A stretch of 64,000 nt of DNA from AP-15 sp035538335 (GTDB lineage: Bacteria > Pseudomonadota > Alphaproteobacteria > ATCC43930 > CGMCC-115725), in assembly GCA_035538335.1 (NCBI GenBank), contig DATLKN010000051.1, positions 1 through 64,000 on the forward strand, given 5' to 3'. Under the pieces are notes generated by a model. That model saw nothing but the letters and a program-made list of their open reading frames with translations, did no database searches and was not told the origin of the DNA. A program made the translations under genes and the position numbers. This document shows positions 7,630-16,119 of this stretch, piece by piece. How positions within the stretch are numbered: the stretch's first letter is position 1; each line of letters starts with the position of its first letter.

Positions 7630-8572
7630 AGATGCTTCTCCCGCGGCGCGCGGCGTCGAGGAGTTCCTCGAGCCCGATCCGTTCGAGATACTCGGTCCAG
7701 GATTTCGGCTCGTAGAAATAGCGCTCCAGATATTCCGCGGCGCCTTTTTCCGGGTCCTTGCGCAATAGCGCGGCATAGCCGTCGAGATGACGGAACAGCG
7801 GCTCGTAGACGCCGTAGCATTCGTGCGGCGCCGCGCCGTAGGGCGCCTCGACCACCGCATCGACGGCGATGAACGGTATCTTCGTCTGGTCGGGCATGCG
7901 GCGGATCTGGTCGTTCGAGACGATCCGCTCGGTCGAAAGAATGACCCGGTTCGCCGCCATCGCGAGGTCGAGATCCATGAATTGCAGCCCGTCCAGCTGC
8001 GCATTGCCGTAGGCGTCGCAGCGCTGCACGTGGATGAGGGCGACATCCGGGTTGAGGGCCGGCACCAGCAGCAGTTTGTCGCCGGTGAAGGGGCATTCGA
8101 TCTCGCGGATATCGGGCAGACGCGGCGCCAGGCCCGAGCCCATCATCGAGCGCATCGGCAGGAACGGCACGCCCATGGCGCCGGCGCGGAAGCGCATGCC
8201 CATCGCCATGTGGCTCCATTCCTCGAAGCGGGCGCGGCCGCTTTCGGTATAGGCGCGCATGATGCGCGAGACGCCCCAGACGATCCCCTGGCTGAACCAG
8301 CTGGTGATCAGGTGCCGAGAGGCGCCGGCGGCGAAGAGCAATTCGCCCTCGCTCGAGGAGATGCCGCGGGCACAGACGAGGTCGCGTTTACGGGCGCGGA
8401 TCAATGCCCAGACGAGCGCCATCGGGGTGCGCGAGAGGGTGCTGCCGCCGATGCCGAGGCTGGCGCCGTCGGGGACGAGGGCGGCCGCCTCCTCGAGGCT
8501 CATCACCTTCTCGCGCAGGCTCCTGTCGCGCGCGGCGGTGCGCCGGCAGAGCTCCTCGTAGGAGAGCGTCAC
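7619..8572 (-). CDS. CoA-transferase subunit A (glutaconate CoA-transferase/IpdA-like)
   Basis: A 317-residue alpha subunit of a class I CoA-transferase. The glycine-rich N-terminal GASLGIGGSTLSRTP and the LIHVQRCDAYGNAQ segment are characteristic, and the protein is longer than the acetoacetate/succinyl-CoA type, as in the GctA/IpdA group. The start is GTG 8572, which overlaps the stop of the upstream PLP-enzyme gene as GTGA. The gene order PLP enzyme-A-B with only overlaps implies one transcript and balanced synthesis of A and B. Confidence 0.88.
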   Translation of the reverse strand: MTLSYEELCRRTAARDRSLREKVMSLEEAAALVPDGASLGIGGSTLSRTPMALVWALIRARKRDLVCARGISSSEGELLFAAGASRHLITSWFSQGIVWGVSRIMRAYTESGRARFEEWSHMAMGMRFRAGAMGVPFLPMRSMMGSGLAPRLPDIREIECPFTGDKLLLVPALNPDVALIHVQRCDAYGNAQLDGLQFMDLDLAMAANRVILSTERIVSNDQIRRMPDQTKIPFIAVDAVVEAPYGAAPHECYGVYEPLFRHLDGYAALLRKDPEKGAAEYLERYFYEPKSWTEYLERIGLEELLDAARRGRSIYDD

Positions 8573-10062
8573 GGGCCCTCGCCGATGGTGCGGTTGAATT
8601 CGGCGATCAGCGCGTCCCACCGCGGCAGGCTCGCGCGCAGCTCGCGCCAGAAATGCGCGCCGCGCCGGCGTTCGAAATCCGCGAGCGGGGTGCCCTGCTG
8701 CTCGACCCAGGTGTAATAGCCGAGATTGAAAATGCGGGTTCTCCCGATATGGCCGAGTTCCTCGAGGTCGTTGTCGGCGACCCCTTTCAGGTGCTCGCCG
8801 AAAATCTCGCCGGCATCGACTGCGTCGAAGCCGCGCGGGTAATGCGCGGCGGCGAATTTGCGCCGCTCGCTGCCGTACAGCGCGGCGCTGTCGGTCGAGA
8901 CGGTGACGAGCAGGTCGTCGGGGCCGAGGCCGAGCCGTTTCGCGGTCTTGATCGCGGCCAGCACATTGGCGATGCCGGAAAGCCCAAGGAACCGAAGATC
9001 CTCGACGAGCCGCGGATCGATGCCCCGCCTTCCGGTCAGGTAGCCGCGGCCCGCCTCGCTGTTGAAGAGAAGGTCGAGCGCATCGGTGCTGCGGTCGGAG
9101 ACGCCGGCGACGAAATCGGTATTCATGACGTTGTGAATGAGGGGCACGTGCTTGTCGCCGATGCCCTGGATGTTGTGTTCGCCGAAGCCGTTTCGCAGCA
9201 GCGTCGGGCATTCGCTCGCCTCGACGGCGACGATCGCGGCGCCCGTCCTTTCCTTCAGATAGTCGCCGGCGGCCAGTGTCCCGGCCGAGCCCGAGGCGGC
9301 GACGAAGGCGGCGAGGCGCAGTTCCGGGCGGTCCGCTTGCAGCGCCTCGAAGACCCGCGCCAGTGCCGGGCCGGTCACGGCATAGTGGGCGAGATAATTG
9401 CCGAATTCCGAGAACTGGTTGAGGATTACGTTGTCGGGCTCGCGCGCGAGCTCGGCGCACTTGTCGTAGATTTCCTTGACGTTGCTCTCCGAGCCCGGCG
9501 TGCGGATGACGTCCTCGGGGCTGTGGACCCAGCCTTCGAGCCACTCGAAGCGCTCCGCGCTCATGCCCTGCGGCAACACCGCGACGCCGCGGCAGCCGAG
9601 GATGCGCGAGATCGCCACCCCGCCGCGGCAATAATTCCCGGTCGAGGGCCACACCGCCCGGTGACGCGCGGGGTCGAAGCGGCCGGTGACGAGGCGCGGC
9701 ACGAGAACGCCATAGGCGGCGAGCACTTTGTGCGCGCCGATCAGCGGAAAGAAGGCGCCGAGCGCGACGGCGATCGGTGCCGCGACGCCGGTCAGCGCCG
9801 GCGGCAGCAGCAGATGCGCGGGAGCGGCCGCGAGCCCCCGGCGCGAGCGGTCGTTGTACCAGTGCACGCGATAGAGGTTGCGCGGGTCGGGCGCATCCGG
9901 ATCGAGCGCCGAGAGCCCGGCGCGGCGGCTATCCGGGATACGCGCCGGGTCGGCGAGTTCCGAGAATAGCGGCAGCCGGGCGCCGAGACGCCGCAACGCC
10001 GCGGCGGCCCGCCCGCGCACCGCTTCGTCGGCTATCTGCGTGTCGAGGCTGAAATTGCTCAT
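8569..10062 (-). CDS. PLP-dependent fold-type II enzyme (cysteine synthase/threonine synthase-like)
   Basis: A 497-residue member of the tryptophan-synthase-beta fold. The expected Schiff-base lysine is Lys112 in PLIGAHKVLAAYG, the cofactor-facing asparagine loop is PSTGNYCRGG (139-148), and the phosphate-binding loop is SGSAGT (257-262). The length exceeds that of cysteine synthases and there is no CBS or ACT domain. The STGN loop points to a lyase, thiolase or beta-replacement enzyme acting on an amino acid. It is first in an operon with a two-subunit CoA-transferase, so a pathway turning an amino acid into an acyl-CoA is likely. I do not recognise a characterised orthologue. Confidence 0.8.
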   Translation of the reverse strand: MSNFSLDTQIADEAVRGRAAAALRRLGARLPLFSELADPARIPDSRRAGLSALDPDAPDPRNLYRVHWYNDRSRRGLAAAPAHLLLPPALTGVAAPIAVALGAFFPLIGAHKVLAAYGVLVPRLVTGRFDPARHRAVWPSTGNYCRGGVAISRILGCRGVAVLPQGMSAERFEWLEGWVHSPEDVIRTPGSESNVKEIYDKCAELAREPDNVILNQFSEFGNYLAHYAVTGPALARVFEALQADRPELRLAAFVAASGSAGTLAAGDYLKERTGAAIVAVEASECPTLLRNGFGEHNIQGIGDKHVPLIHNVMNTDFVAGVSDRSTDALDLLFNSEAGRGYLTGRRGIDPRLVEDLRFLGLSGIANVLAAIKTAKRLGLGPDDLLVTVSTDSAALYGSERRKFAAAHYPRGFDAVDAGEIFGEHLKGVADNDLEELGHIGRTRIFNLGYYTWVEQQGTPLADFERRRGAHFWRELRASLPRWDALIAEFNRTIGEGP

Positions 10063-10410
10063 CGCCCGGATATTCGGGGAGGTTGCCGGGAAAAGCCAAG
10101 CATTCTGTTGGCGGCAGTCACCTGTCGCCCCGGCGAAGGCCGGGGCCCAGGGTTCGGCCGCACGAACGGTCCGCGTGGCAGCTCGGGCGGCGATGGGCTG
10201 TTTTCAAAGCCTGCGCGGCGGAAGAGCGGGTCCCGGCCTTCGCCGGGACGACCCAGCTGCTGCGACGGCGACCGCGACCGACTGTTTTCGCTGTTATCTG
10301 CAAGGAATCTACAGCCGGGCATTCCGGGCCGGTATTCGACGCAGCCTCCGTCCACGCGCCGCGAAGAAGCGCCCTTATACGGTAGGATCGTGGCAATTTT
10401 AGCGTCGATC
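10063..10410. other. 348-base intergenic region carrying a family A repeat
   Basis: This lies between the start of the PLP-enzyme operon and the end of the Liv operon, both on the minus strand. It should hold the promoter of the PLP/CoA-transferase operon and the terminator of the Liv operon. I could identify only the family A repeat pair; no credible ORF or clear sigma-70 promoter is visible. Confidence 0.6.
10124..10252. repeat. Family A palindromic repeat pair, copy 2
   Basis: The left half (10124-10149) has core CCCCGGCGAAGGCCGGGG. The right half (10227-10252) is its inverted partner with core TCCCGGCCTTCGCCGGGA. The halves are 77 bases apart, against 9 bases in copies 1 and 3. Confidence 0.88.
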
Positions 10411-11136
10411 TCACCGCCCCAAATACGTGTCCGCCACCCGCTTGTCGGCGGACAGCTCGGCGGCGCTGCCTTCCAGCACGATATGCCCGTGATCGATGAC
10501 ATAGCCGCGATCGGCGGCGCTGAGGCCGAGCGCGAGGCTCTGTTCGGCCAACAGCACGCTGACGCCCTGCCGGCGCAACTCGGGGAAGGTCTCGAAGACC
10601 GACAGCACGATGCGCGGCGCAAGCCCGGTCGAGGGTTCGTCGAGGAGCAGCACGCGCGGGTCGGTCATCAGCGCGCGGGCGATTGCCAGCATCTGCTGCT
10701 CGCCGCCCGACAGCGTGCCGGCGCGCTGCTGCGCGCGCTCGGCGAGGATCGGGAACATGTCGAGGACGCGCCGGCGCAACTCGGCACGGCGCTCGGGGGC
10801 GGCGTAGCGGCCGCCGAGTTCGAGATGGTCGGCCACCGAGAGCCGCGGGAAAAGTTCCCGGCCGCTCGGCACATGGCCGATGCCGGCGCGCGTGATGCGG
10901 TGCGCCGGCCGGCCGTCGATGCGCTCGCCGAAGAGGCTGATATTTCCCGAGCGCGGCGCCAAGAGGCCGGCGATCGTCCGCAGCAGCGTCGTCTTGCCGG
11001 CGCCGTTGGCGCCGAGCACGACGACGACCTCCCGTTCGCGGAGTTCGAGCGACACCCCTTGCAGGATCGTCAGCGGGCCGATGCCGGCGACGACCTCGTC
11101 GAGGGCGAGCGCCGGCCGCGCGCCTTCGGCGCTCAC
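10411..11136 (-). CDS. livF: Branched-chain amino acid-type ABC transporter ATP-binding protein (LivF)
   Basis: A 241-residue ABC ATPase with Walker A GANGAGKTT, signature LSGGEQQ, Walker B VLLLDEPSTGL and the LivF-typical switch-His segment VLLAEQ, where Gln/Ser replaces the usual downstream His. It powers import of branched-chain amino acids, amides or other small organic acids bound by the cognate periplasmic protein. GTG 11136 overlaps the stop of the fused LivM-LivG gene as GTGA. It is the last gene of the minus-strand Liv operon (binding protein, H, MG fusion, F). Confidence 0.92.
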   Translation of the reverse strand: MSAEGARPALALDEVVAGIGPLTILQGVSLELREREVVVVLGANGAGKTTLLRTIAGLLAPRSGNISLFGERIDGRPAHRITRAGIGHVPSGRELFPRLSVADHLELGGRYAAPERRAELRRRVLDMFPILAERAQQRAGTLSGGEQQMLAIARALMTDPRVLLLDEPSTGLAPRIVLSVFETFPELRRQGVSVLLAEQSLALGLSAADRGYVIDHGHIVLEGSAAELSADKRVADTYLGR

Positions 11137-12848
11137 AGCGGCTCGCCCAGATAGGCGCGCACGACGGCCGGGTCGCGCAACACCTCCTGCGGCGTCCCGT
11201 CGGCGATCTTGCGGCCGAAATCGAGCACCACCATGCGGTCCGAAAGATCGGCGACGGCGGCGATCACATGTTCGACGCAGGCGACGGCGGCAACGCCGAA
11301 ATCCGGCAACCGGCGGATCGCCGCGCGCACCAGCTCGCGCTCCTCGCGCGTCATGCCGGCCATCACCTCGTCGAGCAGCATGATCTCGGGCCACAGCCCG
11401 AGCGCGCGGGCGAATTCGAGCTGCCGCTGGTGGCCGGGCGACAATCGCGCCACCGGCTCGCGCCACAGAGCGCCGAGCCCCATGATGCCGATCGCCCAGG
11501 CGGTGTGCTCGACGGCGCGGTGCGCCTGGCCGCCGTGCCGGCTCGCCAGCAGCACGTTCTCCCAGACGGTCACGGCCGGCATCAGGCGCGGGATCTGAAA
11601 CGTGCGCGCGAGGCCGAGGCGGGCACGGCGATACGGCGGCACCCGCGAGATGTCGCGGCCGAGATAGCGGATCTCGCCCGCGCTCGGTTGCACGAAGCCG
11701 GTGATCGCGTTGAAGAGCGTCGTCTTGCCCGCGCCGTTGGCGCCGATGATCGACAGCGTCTCGCCCCGCCCGATCGCGAGCGACACCGAGGACAGCGCGG
11801 TCAAGCCTTCGAAGCGCACCGTCAGCTCCTTGATCTCGAGCACCGGCGCGTCGCCCGCGGCGGCCGGGCGCGAGGGCGGCGGCGGCGCCTCGGGCAGATC
11901 GCGCGGTGCCAGGATCACCGGCCGGACAAGCCAGCCGAAGCGGTTCAAAAGCCCGACGAGCCCGCCCGGGAAAACCAGCACGGTCAGCATCACGACGCCG
12001 CCGTAGATCGCCAGCTCGATATTCGGCAGGTGCACGAGCAGCTGCTCGCCGATCAGCATCAGCACGACCGAGCCGAAGAGCGGGCCCCACAAGGTGCCGA
12101 TGCCGCCCAACAGCACGAAGACGACGGTCTCGAGATCGAGCGAGGGGTCGAAGGCGCTCGTCGGATCGATGTAGCTGCGGTTCCACGCGACGAGCCCGCC
12201 GACGAGCGCCGGCACAAAGGCGCTCAGCACGAAGGCCGTCACCTTGACGCGGGTCGCCGGGACGCCGAAGGCGACCGCCGCCACCTCGTCCTCGTTGAGG
12301 CTCATCGCGTCGAGCCCGAAGCCCGAATGCACGAAATAGGCGTTGCAGGCGAAGGCGAAGACGGCGACGAGCGCCATCCCGGCATAGATCGCGACCGGCG
12401 TCAGCGCGGCCGGCAGCGACATGCCGAGCGAAGCGCCGGCGAAACCCCAATTGTTGAAGATCACCGCCAGGATGCGGGCGAGCCCGAGCATGCCGAGCGC
12501 GAAGAGGATGCCGCGCAGCCGCAGCATGATGAAGCCGAGCGCGAAGCCGGCCGCCGCCCCGATGAGCCCGCCGACCGCGACCGCGGCATACCACGGCACC
12601 GGCGTGTCGGTGACGAGAAGGGCGGTCGCATACATGCCGATGCCGTAGAAGGACACCTGGCCGAAGGACAGATATCCGGTGAAGCCGCTGATCAGGTTCC
12701 AGCCGTAGCCGAGCGCGACCGAGGCGAGAACGTCGGTCGCCAGTTGCAGCAGATAGCCGCTCGCGATGAACGGGACGGCGATAATGACGGCGACCGCGAA
12801 GAGGCCGACGACGGCGGCGTCGGCGCCGCCGTGGGCGGCCGGCCTCAC
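11133..12848 (-). CDS. Fused LivM permease-LivG ATPase of a branched-chain-type ABC importer
   Basis: A 571-residue fusion. Residues about 1-310 are the LivM inner-membrane permease: many hydrophobic segments, the GYLSFGQVSFYGIGMYA signature and GGIGTLWGPLFGS. Residues about 330-571 are the LivG ATPase with Walker A GANGAGKTT near 367, signature LSPGHQRQL and Walker B IMLLDEVMAGM. A Pro/Ala-rich linker (about 315-330) joins them. The second Liv operon in this window (39789-43082) keeps M and G as separate genes. GTG 12848 overlaps the end of livH as GTGA. The reading frame is intact across the junction, so the fusion appears functional rather than broken. Confidence 0.92.
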   Translation of the reverse strand: MRPAAHGGADAAVVGLFAVAVIIAVPFIASGYLLQLATDVLASVALGYGWNLISGFTGYLSFGQVSFYGIGMYATALLVTDTPVPWYAAVAVGGLIGAAAGFALGFIMLRLRGILFALGMLGLARILAVIFNNWGFAGASLGMSLPAALTPVAIYAGMALVAVFAFACNAYFVHSGFGLDAMSLNEDEVAAVAFGVPATRVKVTAFVLSAFVPALVGGLVAWNRSYIDPTSAFDPSLDLETVVFVLLGGIGTLWGPLFGSVVLMLIGEQLLVHLPNIELAIYGGVVMLTVLVFPGGLVGLLNRFGWLVRPVILAPRDLPEAPPPPSRPAAAGDAPVLEIKELTVRFEGLTALSSVSLAIGRGETLSIIGANGAGKTTLFNAITGFVQPSAGEIRYLGRDISRVPPYRRARLGLARTFQIPRLMPAVTVWENVLLASRHGGQAHRAVEHTAWAIGIMGLGALWREPVARLSPGHQRQLEFARALGLWPEIMLLDEVMAGMTREERELVRAAIRRLPDFGVAAVACVEHVIAAVADLSDRMVVLDFGRKIADGTPQEVLRDPAVVRAYLGEPL

Positions 12849-13708
12849 GAGGCGAACCGCCGGAAGCGCTCCGGCCGCAACACCATGACGGCGATCAGCA
12901 GCACGTAGGGCAGCACATATTCCGCATTGCCGCCGAGCACATAGCCGGCGACCGATTGGGCGATGCCCAAGAGCAGCGCGGCGACCACGACGCCGACGTA
13001 ATTGCCGAGCCCGCCCAAGGCGATGATGACGAAGGCGAGCAGCGTGAAATCGCTCGCCGTCTCCGGCGCCAGCGGGATCACGATGATGACGAGCACCCCC
13101 GAGGCGGCGGCGAGCCCGACGCCGAGCGCAAAGGAGAGAAGCCGCACGCGCCCGACATCGATGCCGCAGCAAATGGCGCCGGTCGGGCTCTGCGAGGCGG
13201 CGAGCAGCGCCTTGCCGGAGCCGGTGTAGTTGAGCCAGCCGTAGAGCGCGGCCGAGATCGCGGCGGCGAAGGCGCCCGAGATCAGCAGCGCCTTGTTGAA
13301 GGCGAGGCCGGCGAAGGAAAGGCTCGATTGCAGATACGGCACCGAGACGAAATCGGCGCCCCACAGCTGCAAGGCGAGGTCGATCATCACATAGGAGAGC
13401 CCGAAGGTGACCATCAGGCTCAACAGTTCCGCCCGCCGGCCGTGCCGCATCAGGGGCTCGACGAGGACGCGCTGCAGCACGGCGCCCGCGGCCCCCATCG
13501 CGAGGAACGCGATCGGCAGCACCCACAGCGGGTTGAGGCCGGTGTGCGTCGCGAACCAGTAGGTGAAGAGGCCGGCGACGACGATCAGCGCCCCGTGCGC
13601 CAGATTGACGACGCCCATGACTCCGAAGATCAGGTTGAGGCTCTGCGCGACGAGCACGTAGAGCCCGCCGAGCAGCACCCCGTTCACCGCCAGTTGCAGC
13701 GCGAGCAT
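12845..13708 (-). CDS. livH: Branched-chain amino acid-type ABC permease LivH
   Basis: A 287-residue hydrophobic inner-membrane permease. The N-terminal GVLLGGLYVLVAQSLNLIFG, the GVVNLAHGAL signature and the C-terminal ALGGLGNYVGVVVAALLLG loop that contacts the ATPase are all typical of LivH. I chose ATG 13708; a TTG four codons upstream (13720) is also in frame but lies at the edge of a family C repeat. The gene follows the binding-protein gene across that repeat and overlaps the M-G fusion downstream. Confidence 0.9.
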   Translation of the reverse strand: MLALQLAVNGVLLGGLYVLVAQSLNLIFGVMGVVNLAHGALIVVAGLFTYWFATHTGLNPLWVLPIAFLAMGAAGAVLQRVLVEPLMRHGRRAELLSLMVTFGLSYVMIDLALQLWGADFVSVPYLQSSLSFAGLAFNKALLISGAFAAAISAALYGWLNYTGSGKALLAASQSPTGAICCGIDVGRVRLLSFALGVGLAAASGVLVIIVIPLAPETASDFTLLAFVIIALGGLGNYVGVVVAALLLGIAQSVAGYVLGGNAEYVLPYVLLIAVMVLRPERFRRFAS

Positions 13709-13718
13709 CGCCGCTCTC

Positions 13719-13842
13719 AACCCTCTCCACCCATTGGGGGGAGAGGGAGGGGCCCATCGCGCAGCGATGGGAGGGTGAGGTGGGCCGCTCCGGAATCCCC
13801 CACCTCACCCTGCCCTCTCCGCCCCCAGGGGCGGAGAGGGGG
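13719..13842. repeat. Family C palindromic repeats, copy 2 (tandem pair)
   Basis: CTCTCC...GGAGAG and CCCATCGC-GCA-GCGATGGG hairpins are followed by CACCTCACCC and CCGCCCCCAGGGGCGG. The block fills the gap between the binding-protein gene and livH, both on the minus strand. The equivalent junction in the second Liv operon also has a family C repeat. Confidence 0.85.
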
Positions 13843-13856
13843 TAGCACGGAAGCTC

Positions 13857-15050
13857 TCACGAGCCGGTATAGGGCTCGAGCACTTTCCCCTGCGACAGCG
13901 ATTTCGGCGTCATCAGCTTCGGCACGGCGTCCTGGATCTGGAACAGCTCCTGCGTCGCGCCGACCGCGCGGCCGTATTTGTTGACCTTGAAGGGGCCCTG
14001 CACGGTCGGGACCTTGTTGGCGAGCAACCAGTCGCGCAATTTCGCCTGGTCGAGCGAGCCCGTGCCCTTGACGGCGGCGGCCAGCACCTCGACGCCGGAA
14101 TAGCCGGCGGCGGCGTGATAGTCGGGCGGCTCGCCGTACTTCTTCTTATAGGCAGCGATGAATTGGGCGTTGCCGGGCGTCTTGAAGTTCGGCCACCAGC
14201 TGGTGTTGGAGACGACCCGGTTGGCGAGCGGCCCCACCGCCTTCAGGAAGGCCGGCTCCGACGGGCCGACCGTCAGGCCGAGATACTTCGGCGCGAAGCC
14301 CTGCTGGTGCAGCGAGCGCAGGATGCCGACCGCGTCGGGATAATAGGTGCAGGCGAGCACCACGTCCGGGTGCGCGTTCTTGATGGCGAGCGCGATCGAG
14401 GAGAAGTCGGGCTGCGGCAGCGCGTAGGTCGTGTCGTAGACGACCTTGATGCCGAGCCGCTTCGCCTGCGCTTCCCTGGCCTTGTAGCAGGCGAGCGTGA
14501 AGGCGGATTGCAGGCCGAGCAGCGCCGCCGTCTTCGCCCCGTTCTTTTTGGCGATCGGCAGCAGCTGCTTCAGATAGGTCGTCGACGAGGCGACCGGCTG
14601 GATGTTCCACTCGTTGCCCTTCGCAAAGATGGTCGGCACCGAGGCGCCGGGTTCGAGCGTCGCCATCTTGTATTTGTTGATCAGCGGCGCGATGCCGATC
14701 GTCACCAGGCTCGAATAGGGGCCGAGCAGCAGGTTGACCTTGTCCTCGGTGATGAGGCGCTGATAGAGGCGCACCGCGACGCCGGGGCTGCTCTGATCGT
14801 CGTAATATTTGAGCTGGATCTGGCGCCCGAGCCAGCCGCCCTTGGCGTTCGCCTCGTCGATCGCGAGCTGCTCGCCGCGCAGCTGGTACATCGCGTCGGC
14901 CGCGAGCGGGCCCGTCTGCGAGATCGTCGCGCCGACGACGATCGGCTCGGCGGCGCGCGCCGCCGGCGCGTTGACAGCGGCCAGCCCGACAAGAAACAAC
15001 ACCCCGCCAAGCGAGCGCAGCACCGCCCGCGCCATTCGATTTTCCGCCAC
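13857..15050 (-). CDS. Periplasmic substrate-binding protein of the Liv-type ABC importer
   Basis: A 397-residue type I periplasmic binding protein (leucine/amide-binding family). A Sec signal peptide covers about residues 1-30, hydrophobic core GGVLFLVGLAAV with cleavage likely after ARA. The mature protein begins with EPIVVGATISQTGPLA, and GGWLGRQIQLKYYDD is the family's typical N-lobe. I chose GTG 15050 because AAGGGA lies seven bases upstream; ATG 15035 would shorten the signal region by five residues. It is first in the operon with livH, the livMG fusion and livF. The ligand is unknown. Confidence 0.9.
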   Translation of the reverse strand: MAENRMARAVLRSLGGVLFLVGLAAVNAPAARAAEPIVVGATISQTGPLAADAMYQLRGEQLAIDEANAKGGWLGRQIQLKYYDDQSSPGVAVRLYQRLITEDKVNLLLGPYSSLVTIGIAPLINKYKMATLEPGASVPTIFAKGNEWNIQPVASSTTYLKQLLPIAKKNGAKTAALLGLQSAFTLACYKAREAQAKRLGIKVVYDTTYALPQPDFSSIALAIKNAHPDVVLACTYYPDAVGILRSLHQQGFAPKYLGLTVGPSEPAFLKAVGPLANRVVSNTSWWPNFKTPGNAQFIAAYKKKYGEPPDYHAAAGYSGVEVLAAAVKGTGSLDQAKLRDWLLANKVPTVQGPFKVNKYGRAVGATQELFQIQDAVPKLMTPKSLSQGKVLEPYTGS

Positions 15051-15198
15051 GTTTCCGTCCCTTCGGTCTCTTGCGCTGCGCGGTTTTGGGGCAAAGCGTC
15101 GGCGCGCGTCAAGGGCGGCACGGCGCCGGCATCGCGCTGAAATCGCGCCCGGCCGGCCGCCGTCTGTGGCAGGATGATTGCCTTCGGAGAGGGCGAAA

Positions 15199-16119
15199 AT
15201 GGCCTCCAGCCTGCGCATCGGGGTCGATCTCGGCGGCACCAAGATCGAAGCCGCCGCAATCGACCGGGCGGGGGCGGTGAAGCTGCGGCGTCGCGTCGCA
15301 ACCCCGGCGGGCGACTACGAGGCGACGATCGGCGCCGTCGTCGAACTCGTGCGCGGCCTCGAGGCGGCGCTCGGCATCGCTGCCACGGTCGGGGTCGGCA
15401 TGCCGGGGGCGATCTCGCCGGCGACCGGGCTCGTCAAGAACGCCAACTCGACCTGGCTCAACGGCCGGCCGGCCGGCCGCGACCTCGAAAGGGCGCTCGG
15501 CCGCGCCGTGCGGCTTGCCAACGACGCCAACTGCTTCGCCCTCTCGGAGGCGGCAGACGGCGCGGCGGCGGGGCTCGGCACGGTGTTCGGCGTCATTCTC
15601 GGCACCGGGGTCGGCGGCGGCATCGCGGTCGGGGGCCGCATCCTCGCCGGCGCCAACGCGATCGCCGGCGAATGGGGCCACAACCCGCTGCCCGGCCCGC
15701 GCCCGGAGGAATTGCCGGGCCCGGCCTGCTATTGCGGCCGCCAGGGCTGCATCGAAACCTTTCTCTCCGGCCCCGGGCTCGCCGCCGACCATCGCCGGCA
15801 TGGGGGCGACGGCGTCGATCCGCCGGCGATCGCCGCCCGCGCCGCCGCCGGCGATCCGGCATGCCGGGCGAGCCTCGAACGCTATGCCGAGCGGCTCGCC
15901 CGCGCGCTCGCGAGCGTCATCAACCTCATCGACCCGGACGCCATCGTGCTCGGCGGCGGCATGTCGGAAATCGCCATGCTCTATGAGCGCGTGCCGCAAT
16001 TGTGGTTGCCGTACATCTTTTCGGACGCGGTGACGACGCGTCTCTTGCCGCCGCGGCACGGCGCCGCGAGCGGCGTGCGGGGCGCCGCCTGGCTGTGGCG
16101 CCAGGAGGCGGAGGCGTGA
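15199..16119 (+). CDS. ROK-family sugar kinase (fructokinase-like)
   Basis: A 306-residue cytoplasmic kinase. It has the N-terminal phosphate loop DLGGTK (10-15), GVGMPGAIS, the GTGVGGGI motif and the ROK zinc site, with His in EWGHNPLP followed by CYCGRQGCIETF. The EWGHNPLP and CIE segments are typical of fructokinase/N-acetylhexosamine kinase members, which phosphorylate a free hexose with ATP. ATG 15199 has GGAGAGG about seven bases upstream, preferred over TTG 15178. The end overlaps dinB as GTGA. Confidence 0.88.
   Translation: MASSLRIGVDLGGTKIEAAAIDRAGAVKLRRRVATPAGDYEATIGAVVELVRGLEAALGIAATVGVGMPGAISPATGLVKNANSTWLNGRPAGRDLERALGRAVRLANDANCFALSEAADGAAAGLGTVFGVILGTGVGGGIAVGGRILAGANAIAGEWGHNPLPGPRPEELPGPACYCGRQGCIETFLSGPGLAADHRRHGGDGVDPPAIAARAAAGDPACRASLERYAERLARALASVINLIDPDAIVLGGGMSEIAMLYERVPQLWLPYIFSDAVTTRLLPPRHGAASGVRGAAWLWRQEAEA

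Noticed and set aside
13709..13856. Possible CRISPR or tandem array in the repeat block between livH and the binding-protein gene
   Set aside because: The repeats are inverted hairpins, not evenly spaced direct repeats with unique spacers, and no cas genes are present.
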